The notes beneath the pieces are model-generated. The model was not told where the DNA came from. It saw only the letters and a program-made list of their open reading frames with translations, and did not search any database. The position numbers and the translations under genes are program-made. From Halobacillus shinanisalinarum (GTDB taxonomy: Bacteria > Bacillota > Bacilli > Bacillales > Halobacillaceae): a stretch of DNA of 64,000 nt. Positions 8,996-17,179 of the stretch are shown piece after piece (position 1 is the stretch's first letter; the number at the start of each line of letters is the position of its first letter). The stretch is from NCBI RefSeq assembly GCF_022919835.1, contig NZ_CP095074.1:682001-746000 (forward strand), written 5' to 3'.

Positions 8996-9250
8996 AAAAT
9001 AAAAAACGCTCGTCCCTCATGCTTAACTAAGCAAAAGGGACGAGCGTGATTACTCGCGGTTCCACCCAAACATTTCCGCAAACATGCGGCTTCATTCATC
9101 CTTAACGCGGACCAAACGCTGTTTATTACTCATAAATTTTCACAAACAGTGCTCAGAGGTGGTAAACAGCTAAACCGTCAAGAAGGAGCTTTCAGCCATG
9201 ACTCCTCTCTCTACACAAGCGTCAATTAGTGTTCTTGTCCTCATTAATGC
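8996..9250 (-). ncRNA. T-box leader of thrS (Thr-specific)
   Basis: The minus strand carries the T-box core GGGTGGAACCGCG at 9055-9067. A strong terminator stem follows (ACGCTCGTCCC paired with GGGACGAGCGT, about 9004-9047). Stem I lies upstream, with a candidate specifier ACC (Thr) at 9161-9163 just before CTCTGAGC. It links thrS transcription to uncharged tRNA-Thr. The few dozen bases between 9251 and 9300 hold nothing evident. Confidence 0.93.
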
Positions 9251-9300
9251 AGCTAGATAATATGTAGGTATTATAGCCGGAAACAAGAACGAAATCAAGT

Positions 9301-10125
9301 CTAATTAAAAGGAAATTCTGCTAATGGCTTCCAAATCGCTTTTTCTTCAAATAAATTTGTAAGAAGATCTAGTTTCGCATCATCCGATTGGTCTGAATAG
9401 ATAATAAGCTCCTCCGGGGCATAAATAAGTGCTGGAGTAATTCCAAAGTCAATCGGCAATTTTCCCAGAAAAGGGTCAGGATACTGTTTTAAGTAAACGA
9501 GAAGCTCTTCCCGACTGACCTCATTTCCTTCTGCATGATAATAGTGAAGGTCGTAATCATTGATCACATGAAGGATCTGTACCCCAGTATCTCTGGTATT
9601 GAGTCCTCTTCGCCATGAATCAACCATCAACTGATGAGCTTCTTCCAGTTTATACTCATCTAATACTTTACCAGTAAAATCCAACAGTTGATCATATACC
9701 TCTTCCAAACAAACAGCGCTTAGCCAGTCAAAGTCTACATAAAAACGGTCCATAAGCTTGTCCTTTACACACTGGTCGATCTCATATTCCATCATTGGAA
9801 ATACAATACCTTCAGGAGGATTTAATCTAAGCTCACTGGACAATTCTAGTATTCGCTTAATCTCCTGCCCCTCTTTATAGTGAAACACATGTTTTAGCAC
9901 GCCTTCGGTCCATGGAGTTAACTTTTGGTAAGTTATTACTCTCGTCACACTACGGACGAAATCGCTATAAACATCCCTCATAGGAAGCTCTGTTTCAATC
10001 AACAGCTTGTTATGAGCGATCTCCTTAACATACCAGGGGCAGGAGTAATCTATTTGAAGTTCTGTTATCACCTGGTGAAAGTAAAAAGCTAACTTTCGAC
10101 TGGAAAATTGTATACATACCAACAC
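9301..10125 (-). CDS. ytxC: YtxC-like putative sporulation protein
   Basis: Member of the YtxC family, conserved in spore-forming Bacillaceae between thrS and dnaI; the molecular function is unknown. The 274-residue chain has no signal peptide or membrane segment. Recognisable family blocks are the central WRRGLNTRDTGVQILHV region and the C-terminal LPIDFGITPALIYAPEELIIY. The start is GTG at 10123-10125 behind a GGGGGAA purine tract; a TTG one codon on is equally possible. Assignment rests on context and overall similarity. Confidence 0.8.
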   Translation of the reverse strand: MLVCIQFSSRKLAFYFHQVITELQIDYSCPWYVKEIAHNKLLIETELPMRDVYSDFVRSVTRVITYQKLTPWTEGVLKHVFHYKEGQEIKRILELSSELRLNPPEGIVFPMMEYEIDQCVKDKLMDRFYVDFDWLSAVCLEEVYDQLLDFTGKVLDEYKLEEAHQLMVDSWRRGLNTRDTGVQILHVINDYDLHYYHAEGNEVSREELLVYLKQYPDPFLGKLPIDFGITPALIYAPEELIIYSDQSDDAKLDLLTNLFEEKAIWKPLAEFPFN

Positions 10126-10227
10126 ACTTCCCCCTCATCACAAAAAACGTCCCCACTTAGTAGGTAATAAACATATTACGTCTTATACATATGATGTGAT
10201 GAGAGTAAACATGCCTAATTGTCTTAG

Positions 10228-11163
10228 TTAGGACCCCCTCCTATTCTGACCGTAAACAGGTACCATGTCACTTAATTGATGGATCCGTTCAGTAATCCGT
10301 TGTGCCTTCACTTGATCAGTATCCCCTCTATTACTGGTCATTAACACTTTTTCAAGTTCATTAAGCGTATAATTTGAGGTAAAAAATACAGGAAGTCGTT
10401 CCATCATCCGATATTGCAAAATCGACCCAAGTACTTCGTCCCTAAACCAGGCGGATTGAGATTCGGCGCCTATATCATCAAGCATAAGCACAGGCGTTCT
10501 CTTAAACGCTTCAATCTTGTCGTTCATAGAATCATTTTTGATCGATGCTTTTATTTCCCGAACAAACTCAGGCATATAAATGATCATAGAAGCAATATTC
10601 TTTTCACTTAATTCGTTAGCAATTACACCAAGGAAGTACGTCTTCCCAACCCCGAAAGGACCGTGAAAGTATAGGCCTTTACTTGGAAGCTGCTCGTCAA
10701 TTCCTTCAAGATATTGAACTGTGTTCTGAACAGCCTGTGCCCTGTCATCATCATTAAAATCTAAACGATCAATTTGGGCTTCTAAAATTTCCTTAGGCAT
10801 ATGAAGACTGCTAATTAAGGAACGCTGTTTACGGTGTTGTTCCTTCTTCCTCTCTCTGCGGCATTTATTATAAACAAGCTTCACCTCTGTCCCCACCACT
10901 TCTGCTTGGGGCACGTGGCCTGGCAAAATATTGATGCACGCTTCACGGGAAGGACACTTTTCACAATTTTTAGATTGTGACTGATATTCATACAACTTAA
11001 TCAGCTGCTTCTCCACTACCTCGTTCGTCAATGAAGGATGTTCCCTGACCAGGTTCCTAATCTCAGGTGATTGGAGAACTTCTTGTTTCATTTGATTCAA
11101 CCGTTGCTGAAATTGTTTATGATTTCGCATCCATTTTCGTAATGACTTTTGAATGGGCTCCAT
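10228..11163 (-). CDS. dnaI: Primosomal protein DnaI (helicase loader)
   Basis: AAA+ ATPase that loads the replicative helicase DnaC onto DNA during initiation and restart. From the ATG at 11163 it has 311 residues, the B. subtilis length. The N-terminal helicase-binding domain has zinc ligands in CEKCPSREAC (about residues 67-76) and a further Cys near 101. The AAA+ domain has Walker A GPFGVGKT (168-175) and Walker B LMLDDIGAES. A GTG four codons upstream is an alternative start. It follows dnaB by 21 bases on the same strand, so the two are probably one operon. Confidence 0.95.
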   Translation of the reverse strand: MEPIQKSLRKWMRNHKQFQQRLNQMKQEVLQSPEIRNLVREHPSLTNEVVEKQLIKLYEYQSQSKNCEKCPSREACINILPGHVPQAEVVGTEVKLVYNKCRRERKKEQHRKQRSLISSLHMPKEILEAQIDRLDFNDDDRAQAVQNTVQYLEGIDEQLPSKGLYFHGPFGVGKTYFLGVIANELSEKNIASMIIYMPEFVREIKASIKNDSMNDKIEAFKRTPVLMLDDIGAESQSAWFRDEVLGSILQYRMMERLPVFFTSNYTLNELEKVLMTSNRGDTDQVKAQRITERIHQLSDMVPVYGQNRRGS

Positions 11164-11184
11164 GGACTTCACCACACCTTATGT

Positions 11185-12534
11185 TCAGTTTTCCTTATTT
11201 GAAAGCCGACGTATTCTCTCGGCCATGTCACTCTTGTTTATAGGTGAAGAAGCAGGTTGTGTTTCCTTCTTTTCTTCACGCTTTTTAAACCATTCAGGTA
11301 TGACTTCCTGATTTTTCTTCCTATATGAATTCTTCTGTTTGCCCCACTGCTGATACTTTTGATGTTCAGCCTTCGCCAAGTTCATCGCTTGTCTTACTGT
11401 TGAAACATTTTTCCGTGCCCAATGACTGGCGATTTTTTCTAAATAAGGCTTGGACAATTTCATGTCTGTTTTTAAAAGAACATAATGTACAAGCACATTC
11501 ATCACACCAGGTTGAAGTCCTTGTTCTGTCATTACATCCCGAACCATCTTCACTTCTTGTTCAGAGGCTTGATTCCCACTGGATAAGTCTTCCAAAAGCT
11601 CCCTTGGTGAAATTTGCTCTAATAATTGTATAAACTGATCTTCTTTGTTCGCAGGCTCATCTTGTGAAGGAGCGGCTTTATCACGTTCATCGATGCTAGC
11701 ATTATTTGAAGATGAAGATGGAAGGTCTTTCATAAAATCGTGACAAGCTGATTTAAGTTCATCGGTGATGAGTTCATTTTCCTCATTAATTGCCCATATA
11801 ATGGCCCGTTCGATTTCACTTGATGTTAAATTATATAAGGACACAAGCTGTGATATAATCCGACGGTGGTCACCTGTCAGTATCTTTTCACTTGGATACA
11901 TACGTTGTTTTAAAGCATGATGAAGCCAATTAAAATCAACACGGCTATTCAAAATTGCAGGGCCGCGGGGGAAAGCCCCTTCCCTACTTTGCGCTTTATG
12001 CTTTTGTTCATCAAGTAATGCAGAGGAGGGATAGACATCGTGAAACACTCGATCGAACGTTTCTGTTACTTCCTCATACTCCTCTAAAGAAACCGCTGGC
12101 AGGGAAAACCGTTCTCGTAAAGACTTAAATCTATCTTCCCCCATTTCGTGCTGTAATAGAAGGGAGAGCATATCATCATTAAAAAACTCTTCAGGAGAAA
12201 AAGGAGGCCTGATTTCATATAAGTATACGGTTGTGTCATCTCTTTTTGATAGATACGTGCGTAGAAGTCCTAGAGCCTCTAGTCTTTGTCGCGCTTTATA
12301 AATTTGGTCAAGAGGGGTTGATAAATAGGACATTAAGGCGTGGTGTGATTGAACACTGCCTCGATTATACGTTTCATATTCACTCACTAAAAATTGATAC
12401 AAGGATATAGCTAGTTTTCCTATTAAAGGTTGATATAAATGGCTTAACGTCCATTGATCTGATCGAGGAGGAGCCCCTGTACGAATGATCGTAAACCCAT
12501 CAACAGGTAGTAATTTCCCTATATATCGATCCAT
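11185..12534 (-). CDS. dnaB: Replication initiation and membrane attachment protein DnaB
   Basis: Firmicute-type DnaB, a DnaA-to-helicase bridging protein that acts with DnaD and DnaI at oriC and at restart sites and associates with the membrane. Not the replicative helicase of enterobacteria. The 449 residues contain an N-terminal winged-helix DDBH1-type domain (LYQPLIGKLAISLYQFL, LDQIYKARQRLEALGLL) and a C-terminal DDBH2 domain (ELLEDLSSG ... VMNVLVHYVLLKTDMKLSKPY). A charged tail ends in ERIRRLSNKEN. It lies between nrdR and dnaI, as in B. subtilis. Confidence 0.93.
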   Translation of the reverse strand: MDRYIGKLLPVDGFTIIRTGAPPRSDQWTLSHLYQPLIGKLAISLYQFLVSEYETYNRGSVQSHHALMSYLSTPLDQIYKARQRLEALGLLRTYLSKRDDTTVYLYEIRPPFSPEEFFNDDMLSLLLQHEMGEDRFKSLRERFSLPAVSLEEYEEVTETFDRVFHDVYPSSALLDEQKHKAQSREGAFPRGPAILNSRVDFNWLHHALKQRMYPSEKILTGDHRRIISQLVSLYNLTSSEIERAIIWAINEENELITDELKSACHDFMKDLPSSSSNNASIDERDKAAPSQDEPANKEDQFIQLLEQISPRELLEDLSSGNQASEQEVKMVRDVMTEQGLQPGVMNVLVHYVLLKTDMKLSKPYLEKIASHWARKNVSTVRQAMNLAKAEHQKYQQWGKQKNSYRKKNQEVIPEWFKKREEKKETQPASSPINKSDMAERIRRLSNKEN

Positions 12535-12581
12535 AATATATCATCCCCTTCATTCGAAAAAGAAAATGAGCCTCGCGTGGC

Positions 12582-13046
12582 TCATCCTTTATCATCATGT
12601 TTAATTAATTCCTTGAGTTCGTCTATAAATACATTGATGTCTTTAAATTGACGATAAACGGAAGCAAAACGAACATAAGCTACTTCATCAATGTTAGAGA
12701 GCCTGCCCATAATCATTTCACCAATATCTTTACTTTGAACTTCTGATACTCCCCTGTTGCGAAGTTCTTTTTCTATATCAAGTGTAACCGCTTCTAATTC
12801 CTCAACAGCAACCGGACGTTTCTCACAGGCACGAATAAGACCCCGCATTAGTTTCTCACGACTGAACTCTTCTCTAGTTCCTTCTTTTTTAACGACAATC
12901 AAGGGTACCTCCTCAATTCTCTCAAAGGTAGTGAAGCGAAAATCACACTGCTCACATTCCCTTCTCCGCCTGATCGAATCTCCTTCCTCGATAGGCCTAG
13001 AATCCAGAACTTTCGTACTTTTATAGTGGCAATTTGGACATTTCAA
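12582..13046 (-). CDS. nrdR: Transcriptional repressor NrdR
   Basis: Nucleotide-sensing repressor of ribonucleotide reductase genes. An N-terminal zinc ribbon (Cys3, Cys6, Cys31, Cys34 from the chosen start; CPNC and CEQC) is followed by SIRRRRE and an ATP-cone domain (about 45-140, [16 protein letters not shown]). I place the start at TTG 13044-13046. It gives the conserved MKCP terminus and has GGAG nine bases upstream; a GTG at 13061 would add a non-conserved extension. Upstream of dnaB on the same strand, 47 bases apart. About 154 residues. Confidence 0.94.
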   Translation of the reverse strand: MKCPNCHYKSTKVLDSRPIEEGDSIRRRRECEQCDFRFTTFERIEEVPLIVVKKEGTREEFSREKLMRGLIRACEKRPVAVEELEAVTLDIEKELRNRGVSEVQSKDIGEMIMGRLSNIDEVAYVRFASVYRQFKDINVFIDELKELIKHDDKG

Positions 13047-13079
13047 TACAATCAACTCCACATTTTCTTCGTTTCATCT

Positions 13080-13460
13080 TCATCTTTCCGACGAATTAAC
13101 TGAAGGAAACTGACTATCCAACTGGGCATAAAGCTGAATAACTAGCCTGTGACTAAAACCGAAATCGATGGGTCCACCAGAATCAGTAGTCACGGAAAAA
13201 TCAACGGACGTTTGAAAAGGTCTAACCATAATCACTGTCGCTACAATAAAAGCTTTCTTCCTCCCTTTATATTTTACCGTAATCTCTCCACGTTCCTTTG
13301 AAACGGCAACTTTTTCAGAAGGAGAGGGAAAAAGTTCCTCCACAGCCCGAAATACCTCATCTCTCTTAGCTTTATAATAGCGTGTTTCAAGTGCCTTATC
13401 GTAAGACTCCTCACTCGTTTCTGAATGATTACTAAAATACTTGGATATAAAAGCCTTCAC
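13080..13460 (-). CDS. Conserved hypothetical cytosolic protein
   Basis: I recognise this only as a protein found next to nrdR in related halotolerant Bacillaceae, often labelled cytosolic protein. No membrane segment. The N-terminus (KAFISKYFSNHSETSEESYD) is hydrophilic. The rest looks like an alpha/beta fold with VFRAVEELFPS, KERGEITVKYKGRKKAFIVATVIMV and a C-terminal FGFSHRLVIQLYAQLD. The start at GTG 13458-13460 has GAAGGGG eight bases before it; a longer frame begins at 13511 without such a site. It ends 33 bases before the nrdR start and is probably co-transcribed. No function is proposed. Confidence 0.65.
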   Translation of the reverse strand: MKAFISKYFSNHSETSEESYDKALETRYYKAKRDEVFRAVEELFPSPSEKVAVSKERGEITVKYKGRKKAFIVATVIMVRPFQTSVDFSVTTDSGGPIDFGFSHRLVIQLYAQLDSQFPSVNSSER

Positions 13461-13524
13461 ATACCTAACCCCTTCAAACAAATTCGACATGATCTGATTA
13501 TATTTTAACACGTTTTAGTAAAAA

Positions 13525-13830
13525 GAAAAGTGGAAGTGAGCGTTTAGATCCCTTGGGCTAAGTAAGCGCACGTAAAGGCTGTGTTCTTTCAGCCTTTACG
13601 TGTGATTGCTTAGAACCTCGGGGATCTGCGAGCTGGAACTGGACAATGAAAAGTGGAGAGGAGCGTTTAGACCTGACACGTACAAGCTAGAGCACCGAAG
13701 TGAAGTGGTTTTTCTTCACGTAGGTGAACTGCTTGTGTCGCGAAGGTCTGCTCCTCGGAACTGGATAAAGAAAAGTGTAAGCGAGCGTTTAGATGCCCTC
13801 GGCTAAGTAAACGCACGTTCAGTTCGGTGA
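13525..13830. repeat. Three head-to-tail copies of a 123-base hairpin repeat (third truncated)
   Basis: Copies begin at 13525, 13648 and 13770 with GAAAAGTG(G/T)(A)AG and run GAGCGTTTAGA... to an end like GGAACTGGA. Within each full copy the two halves are largely self-complementary, for example GGAGCGTTTAGACCT against AGGTCTGCTCC in the second. The third keeps only the left half. Spacing is 123 and 122 bases. The same family occurs at 34434, 44379-44787 and 47143-47360. No protein-coding sequence is seen. Confidence 0.8.
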
Positions 13831-13840
13831 TAAGGTGTTA

Positions 13841-13980
13841 AGGGAGAATCTTTTCGAGTTTGGCAAGAATAATGGTAATTTAAGGGAGATTTTTTGATTT
13901 TGGTCAGAATAATCTGGTTTCGAGCCGAATCGCGTTGGCTTTGGGGAGAATCACTCGACTTTTGGGTAGAATCCCCTGGG
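13841..13980. repeat. Degenerate array of seven units with a 19-21 base period
   Basis: AGAAT (or a one-base variant) recurs at 13845, 13866, 13887, 13906, 13926, 13947 and 13968, followed by a T-rich stretch ending TTTGG or similar. Spacing is 19-21 bases, about two helical turns. Directly follows the truncated hairpin repeat. Confidence 0.6.
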
Positions 13981-14020
13981 GCCACATAAACCTTTGATAA
14001 GTTCTGGTAAATAAATAACA

Positions 14021-14058
14021 AAAAAAAGCCGCACAGATATAAACTGTACGACTTTTAT
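14021..14058 (-). terminator. Terminator of speD
   Basis: GTCGTACAG, loop TTTATAT, CTGTGCGGC, then seven T, on the minus strand right after speD. Confidence 0.85.
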
Positions 14059-14061
14059 AAG

Positions 14062-14439
14062 CTATAGGGCACGTGACTGCTGTACTTCTACAGGGCCCAT
14101 TCCCCTTGGTACTTCTACTGCTTCATTCCGACCAGCTTCAAGTGATTCAACTATAAATTCGGCCGCCACATTTGGGTCGATTCGATCCCCACAAGTATAT
14201 ACATCTATGCTCGCATACCCATGTTCCGGAAAGCTGTGAATCGTTAGATGCGATTCAGAAATGATGACAACCCCGCTAACCCCATGTGGAGCAAATTTAT
14301 GAAAAGCAACTTCTCTTACTTCGGCACCTGCTTTAAGTGCAGCATCCACAAATGTTTGTTCGATATATGTCATATCATTTAATTTATCTTCATTACAATC
14401 CCATAATTCAGCAATTACATGTCTTCCCATTGTATCCAT
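14062..14439 (-). CDS. speD: S-adenosylmethionine decarboxylase proenzyme
   Basis: Makes decarboxylated SAM, the aminopropyl donor for spermidine synthesis. A 125-residue class 1b proenzyme that cleaves itself to create a pyruvoyl cofactor. The cleavage site is [12 protein letters not shown], with Ser63 becoming pyruvoyl. His68 and a Cys further on (VYTCGD) are the usual processing and proton-donor residues. Start at ATG 14439 with AAAAGGGGGA eight bases upstream; a second Met at residue 4 is possible. Monocistronic between gapB and the repeat block. Its leader can fold so that the ribosome-binding site is hidden. An aminopropyltransferase gene lies at 45545-47094. Confidence 0.96.
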   Translation of the reverse strand: MDTMGRHVIAELWDCNEDKLNDMTYIEQTFVDAALKAGAEVREVAFHKFAPHGVSGVVIISESHLTIHSFPEHGYASIDVYTCGDRIDPNVAAEFIVESLEAGRNEAVEVPRGMGPVEVQQSRAL

Positions 14440-14555
14440 TTAAAGGATCCCCCTTTTGATGTGTAGCAACTTCACTTCTAAATGACAAACATGCTCTACC
14501 ACGGGGGAAAGTTAGTCCTGAGAGGTCCTAACCCTTTGAGTAGACATGCAGTCAA
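14440..14555 (-). promoter_or_regulatory. Structured speD leader with a possible SD-hiding pseudoknot
   Basis: On the minus strand CATGTCTAC (14540-14548) pairs with GTAGA-G-CATG (14490-14499), nine pairs with one bulged base. The closed region holds a hairpin, GTTAG-GA-CCT-CTC-AGG-A-CTAAC (14511-14532). The unpaired TCCCCC after it (14503-14508) is complementary to the speD Shine-Dalgarno GGGGGA (14448-14453). Together they form an H-type pseudoknot layout. I do not recognise it as a named riboswitch class. Confidence 0.5.
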
Positions 14556-14672
14556 AAATATTCAGAAGTTCAAAAAAAGTATATATGGTTTCCTGAATTA
14601 TTGCAAGAAACATTTTTTATTCTGCACGGGGTGATTCTTATTATAGATACTAGGGAAAGGAATTTCCACTAT

Positions 14673-15707
14673 TTAAGATGCCTTCACTTTTTTTTCTTGA
14701 TTTAATAAATTACCTACATATTTAGCCAAATCAACAACACGGCAAGAATATCCCCATTCATTGTCGTACCAGGCTAGCACTTTTACTTTACGCCCTTCAA
14801 TAACTTGGGTGGATAACCCATCTACGATTGCAGAAGCATCACAAGTCGTGTAATCGACCGATACGAGTGGTTCATCACTATATTCTAAAATCCCCTTCAT
14901 TTGCTCCCCAGCGATTTTAGAAAACGCACGATTTATCTGTTCTTCGGTTACATCGGTTTTCAGATCGACAACTAAATCGACGAGGGAAACATTCGGGGTC
15001 GGCACCCTTAACGCCATACCATTTAATTTCCCTTGCATCGATGGGATCACTTCTCCCAGCGCTTTTGCAGCACCTGTGGAAGTAGGAATAATCGATTGAG
15101 TACATCCACGAGCTCGTCGTAAGTCTTTATGTGGATTATCTAAGTTCTTTTGGTCATTTGTAAATGCATGGACCGTAGTCATAAGACCATTTTCTATTCC
15201 AAATTGATCCTCTAGTACTTTAACGACAGGGGCTAAACAATTAGTAGTGCATGAGGCGTTAGAAATCACATTGTGCTGAGTAGGGTCATATGCCTCCTCA
15301 TTGACGCCCATTACAATCGTTGCATCAATTTCCTTCCCAGGAGCTGTAATAATGACCTTTTTCGCTCCAGATTGGATGTGTAATGATGCTTCGTCTTGAG
15401 TTTTAAATTTGCCGGTTGCTTCAATTACAATATCTACGTCCAGCTCATCCCATGGCAACTCCAAAGGATCTCTTGTAGAACAATGAACAATCTTTTTCCC
15501 ATTAACGATAATTCCGTCATCTATCGCTTCAATCTTTCCATCAAAACGTCCGTGGACACTATCATATTTCACCATATGTGCAATGGTTTCAGCAGGATAA
15601 CTTGCGTTGACAGCAACAAGTTCCACTGTTTCGTCTAATACAGCCTTTCGAAAGACCATACGACCTATTCTACCTAGACCATTAATTGCAATTCGTGTTT
15701 TCCCCAT
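14673..15707 (-). CDS. gapB: Glyceraldehyde-3-phosphate dehydrogenase, gluconeogenic type (GapB)
   Basis: Oxidoreductase interconverting glyceraldehyde-3-phosphate and 1,3-bisphosphoglycerate; GapB-type enzymes prefer NADP and work in gluconeogenesis. The 344 residues show a Rossmann domain (RIAINGLGRIGRMVF), the active-site SNASCTTNCLAP with Cys153, and WYDNEWGYSCR. The name rests on position between coaE and speD, exactly as B. subtilis gapB, and on residues after the first beta-strand (VNASYPAE instead of NDLTD), which fit NADP use. A CcpN-like site overlaps the likely promoter. Confidence 0.93.
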   Translation of the reverse strand: MGKTRIAINGLGRIGRMVFRKAVLDETVELVAVNASYPAETIAHMVKYDSVHGRFDGKIEAIDDGIIVNGKKIVHCSTRDPLELPWDELDVDIVIEATGKFKTQDEASLHIQSGAKKVIITAPGKEIDATIVMGVNEEAYDPTQHNVISNASCTTNCLAPVVKVLEDQFGIENGLMTTVHAFTNDQKNLDNPHKDLRRARGCTQSIIPTSTGAAKALGEVIPSMQGKLNGMALRVPTPNVSLVDLVVDLKTDVTEEQINRAFSKIAGEQMKGILEYSDEPLVSVDYTTCDASAIVDGLSTQVIEGRKVKVLAWYDNEWGYSCRVVDLAKYVGNLLNQEKKVKAS

Positions 15708-15757
15708 AAGGCAAGCCCCCTATATATGATATACTTATAAATCATTTTTTCAAAAAT

Positions 15758-15768
15758 AGTATAACACA
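15758..15768 (-). promoter_or_regulatory. Candidate CcpN operator / -10 region of gapB
   Basis: The minus strand reads TGTGTTATACT, which fits the CcpN consensus I recall (TRTGHYATAYW) and includes a TATACT -10 element, about 50 bases before the gapB start. In B. subtilis CcpN represses gapB on glucose. Confidence 0.55.
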
Positions 15769-15868
15769 TTGAAAGCGGTTTTGCAGAAATCTCCACAATT
15801 TTATTTTAAAAATAGGCTTTTATGAAGTTGCTGATCTAAAGGTTTAATATCTTTTTAAATACAAACTT

Positions 15869-15912
15869 AAAAACTAACCTAAACAGAGGAGACTCCTGTC
15901 AGGTTAGTTTAT
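15869..15912 (-). terminator. Terminator of the polA-mutM-ytaF-coaE operon
   Basis: AAACTAACCTGACAGGAG with TCTC loop and CTCTGTTTAGGTTAGTTTTT on the minus strand; its left arm overlaps the coaE stop codon. Confidence 0.82.
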
Positions 15913-16506
15913 GATATTCCACTTCTTAAGTATGCTTTTTAATTGGGTGTAGCTTTGTTCAATCGTGCCTGTATTATCAATGACAGCATCAGCCATCTCA
16001 GCTTTTTTCCTAACGGGAATCTGAGAGGAAATTCTTTGCTTTGCCTCATCAATCCCTGATTGATCACGTTCCATCAAACGTGTCAATTGAATCTCTTCAT
16101 CTACATAAACAACAAGCGTACGATCTGCATAATCTGTCAACTTACTTTCAAACAGCAAAGGAATATCTAACACAACAGCTGCAGTTGCATCGGCTTTGTA
16201 GGCATCCCTTTGTCGCAGCATTTCTTTTCTTACTTCAGGATGAACAATTTGATTCAGTTGTTGTCGTTTCTCTCTGCTATTGAATACAATTTCACCCAAC
16301 TGCTTGCGGTTGATTGTTTTGTCATCATATAATACCTTTTCACCAAAGGAGTGGACGATCTTTTCATAGGCGGGTTCGCCAATATTGACTACCTCCCTTG
16401 AAATGATATCTGCATCAACGACAGGAATCTTTAAATCGTGGAACATTTGAGAAACCGTACTTTTACCACTAGCTATGCTTCCAGTTAACCCGATAACAAC
16501 AGTCAT
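15904..16506 (-). CDS. coaE: Dephospho-CoA kinase
   Basis: Last step of coenzyme A synthesis, phosphorylating the 3'-OH of dephospho-CoA. P-loop LTGSIASGKS near the N-terminus; the family blocks VDADIISREVV, QLNQIVHPEVRKEM, VVLDIPLLFESKL and RMERDQS-like LMERDQ follow. The 200-residue length is standard. Last gene of the polA operon, 11 bases after ytaF. Its stop codon lies within the operon terminator. Confidence 0.96.
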   Translation of the reverse strand: MTVVIGLTGSIASGKSTVSQMFHDLKIPVVDADIISREVVNIGEPAYEKIVHSFGEKVLYDDKTINRKQLGEIVFNSREKRQQLNQIVHPEVRKEMLRQRDAYKADATAAVVLDIPLLFESKLTDYADRTLVVYVDEEIQLTRLMERDQSGIDEAKQRISSQIPVRKKAEMADAVIDNTGTIEQSYTQLKSILKKWNIIN

Positions 16507-16517
16507 AGTTCTCCTCC

Positions 16518-17120
16518 TTACACAAGCTTAATTAGACCAATAATGATGAGCAACATTCCTGGAAGTACGGAAATGTTGTTCACTTTCTTGCTCAATTTGG
16601 CGCCGCTCTTGATCCCCACACAAAGCATAATGCTCGTCATAATGACAATCAAGCCGGTCACTTGAAATGGGTCGACTCCTATAAACGAACTGCTAAAACC
16701 CGCTGCAAGAGTATCTAGCGAAAGAGCTAGACCGAGGATAAGCACTTCCATGCCTTTAATCTGCCCTGATCGATCAACATCGGCTGTTTCAGGTGATTGC
16801 AAGACGCGGGTAGGCTGCACCCAAATTTTTTCATCCTCTACAGGTTCGTTGGGGCTTTTCACATATTGAAAAATAAAGAACAGGCCGATTCCTATCAGTG
16901 CTAATGCACCTAATCTTTCAGCGTGAGTTTGATCAATAAATGGCATCACCCATTGCCCAAACGATGCAGACAAAAGAAAGCAGCCGCCTGATAGCAATGC
17001 AATAAGAAAAATTCCTTTTTGAGAAATACCGATTTTTTTCAATCCAATCATGCAGCCGATCCCAAAACTATCTACGCTAACCGCAAGACCGAAGAGGAAA
17101 GTAAATAAAACGGTCCCCAT
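16518..17120 (-). CDS. ytaF: Sporulation membrane protein YtaF (MntP-like fold)
   Basis: Six-helix membrane protein related to the MntP manganese-efflux family and called YtaF in Bacillus. The two repeated halves each carry an acidic small-residue signature: FGLAVSVDSFGIGCMIG at residues 10-26 and LGLALSLDTLAAGFSSS at about 129-145. The 200 residues include a hydrophilic central loop (SPNEPVEDEKIWVQ). Embedded in the polA-mutM-ytaF-coaE operon as in B. subtilis. Metal transport is only inferred from the fold; YtaF is annotated as sporulation-linked. Confidence 0.85.
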   Translation of the reverse strand: MGTVLFTFLFGLAVSVDSFGIGCMIGLKKIGISQKGIFLIALLSGGCFLLSASFGQWVMPFIDQTHAERLGALALIGIGLFFIFQYVKSPNEPVEDEKIWVQPTRVLQSPETADVDRSGQIKGMEVLILGLALSLDTLAAGFSSSFIGVDPFQVTGLIVIMTSIMLCVGIKSGAKLSKKVNNISVLPGMLLIIIGLIKLV

Positions 17121-17179
17121 TACGTTTCACCTCATATCCATCGAATGTGAAATAGTATATGGGCTTCCCGCTTATCCTG

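Noticed and set aside
13841..13980. Possible CRISPR array
   Set aside because: Units of about 20 bases without constant repeats or unique spacers, and no cas genes nearby.
13803..14021. 72-codon frame on the minus strand
   Set aside because: It lies wholly within the truncated hairpin repeat and the 21-base array, so it is a by-product of repeated sequence.
15768..15786. cre-like TGAAAGCGGTTTTG in front of gapB
   Set aside because: The right half does not match the NWCA end, and the overlapping CcpN-like site explains control better.
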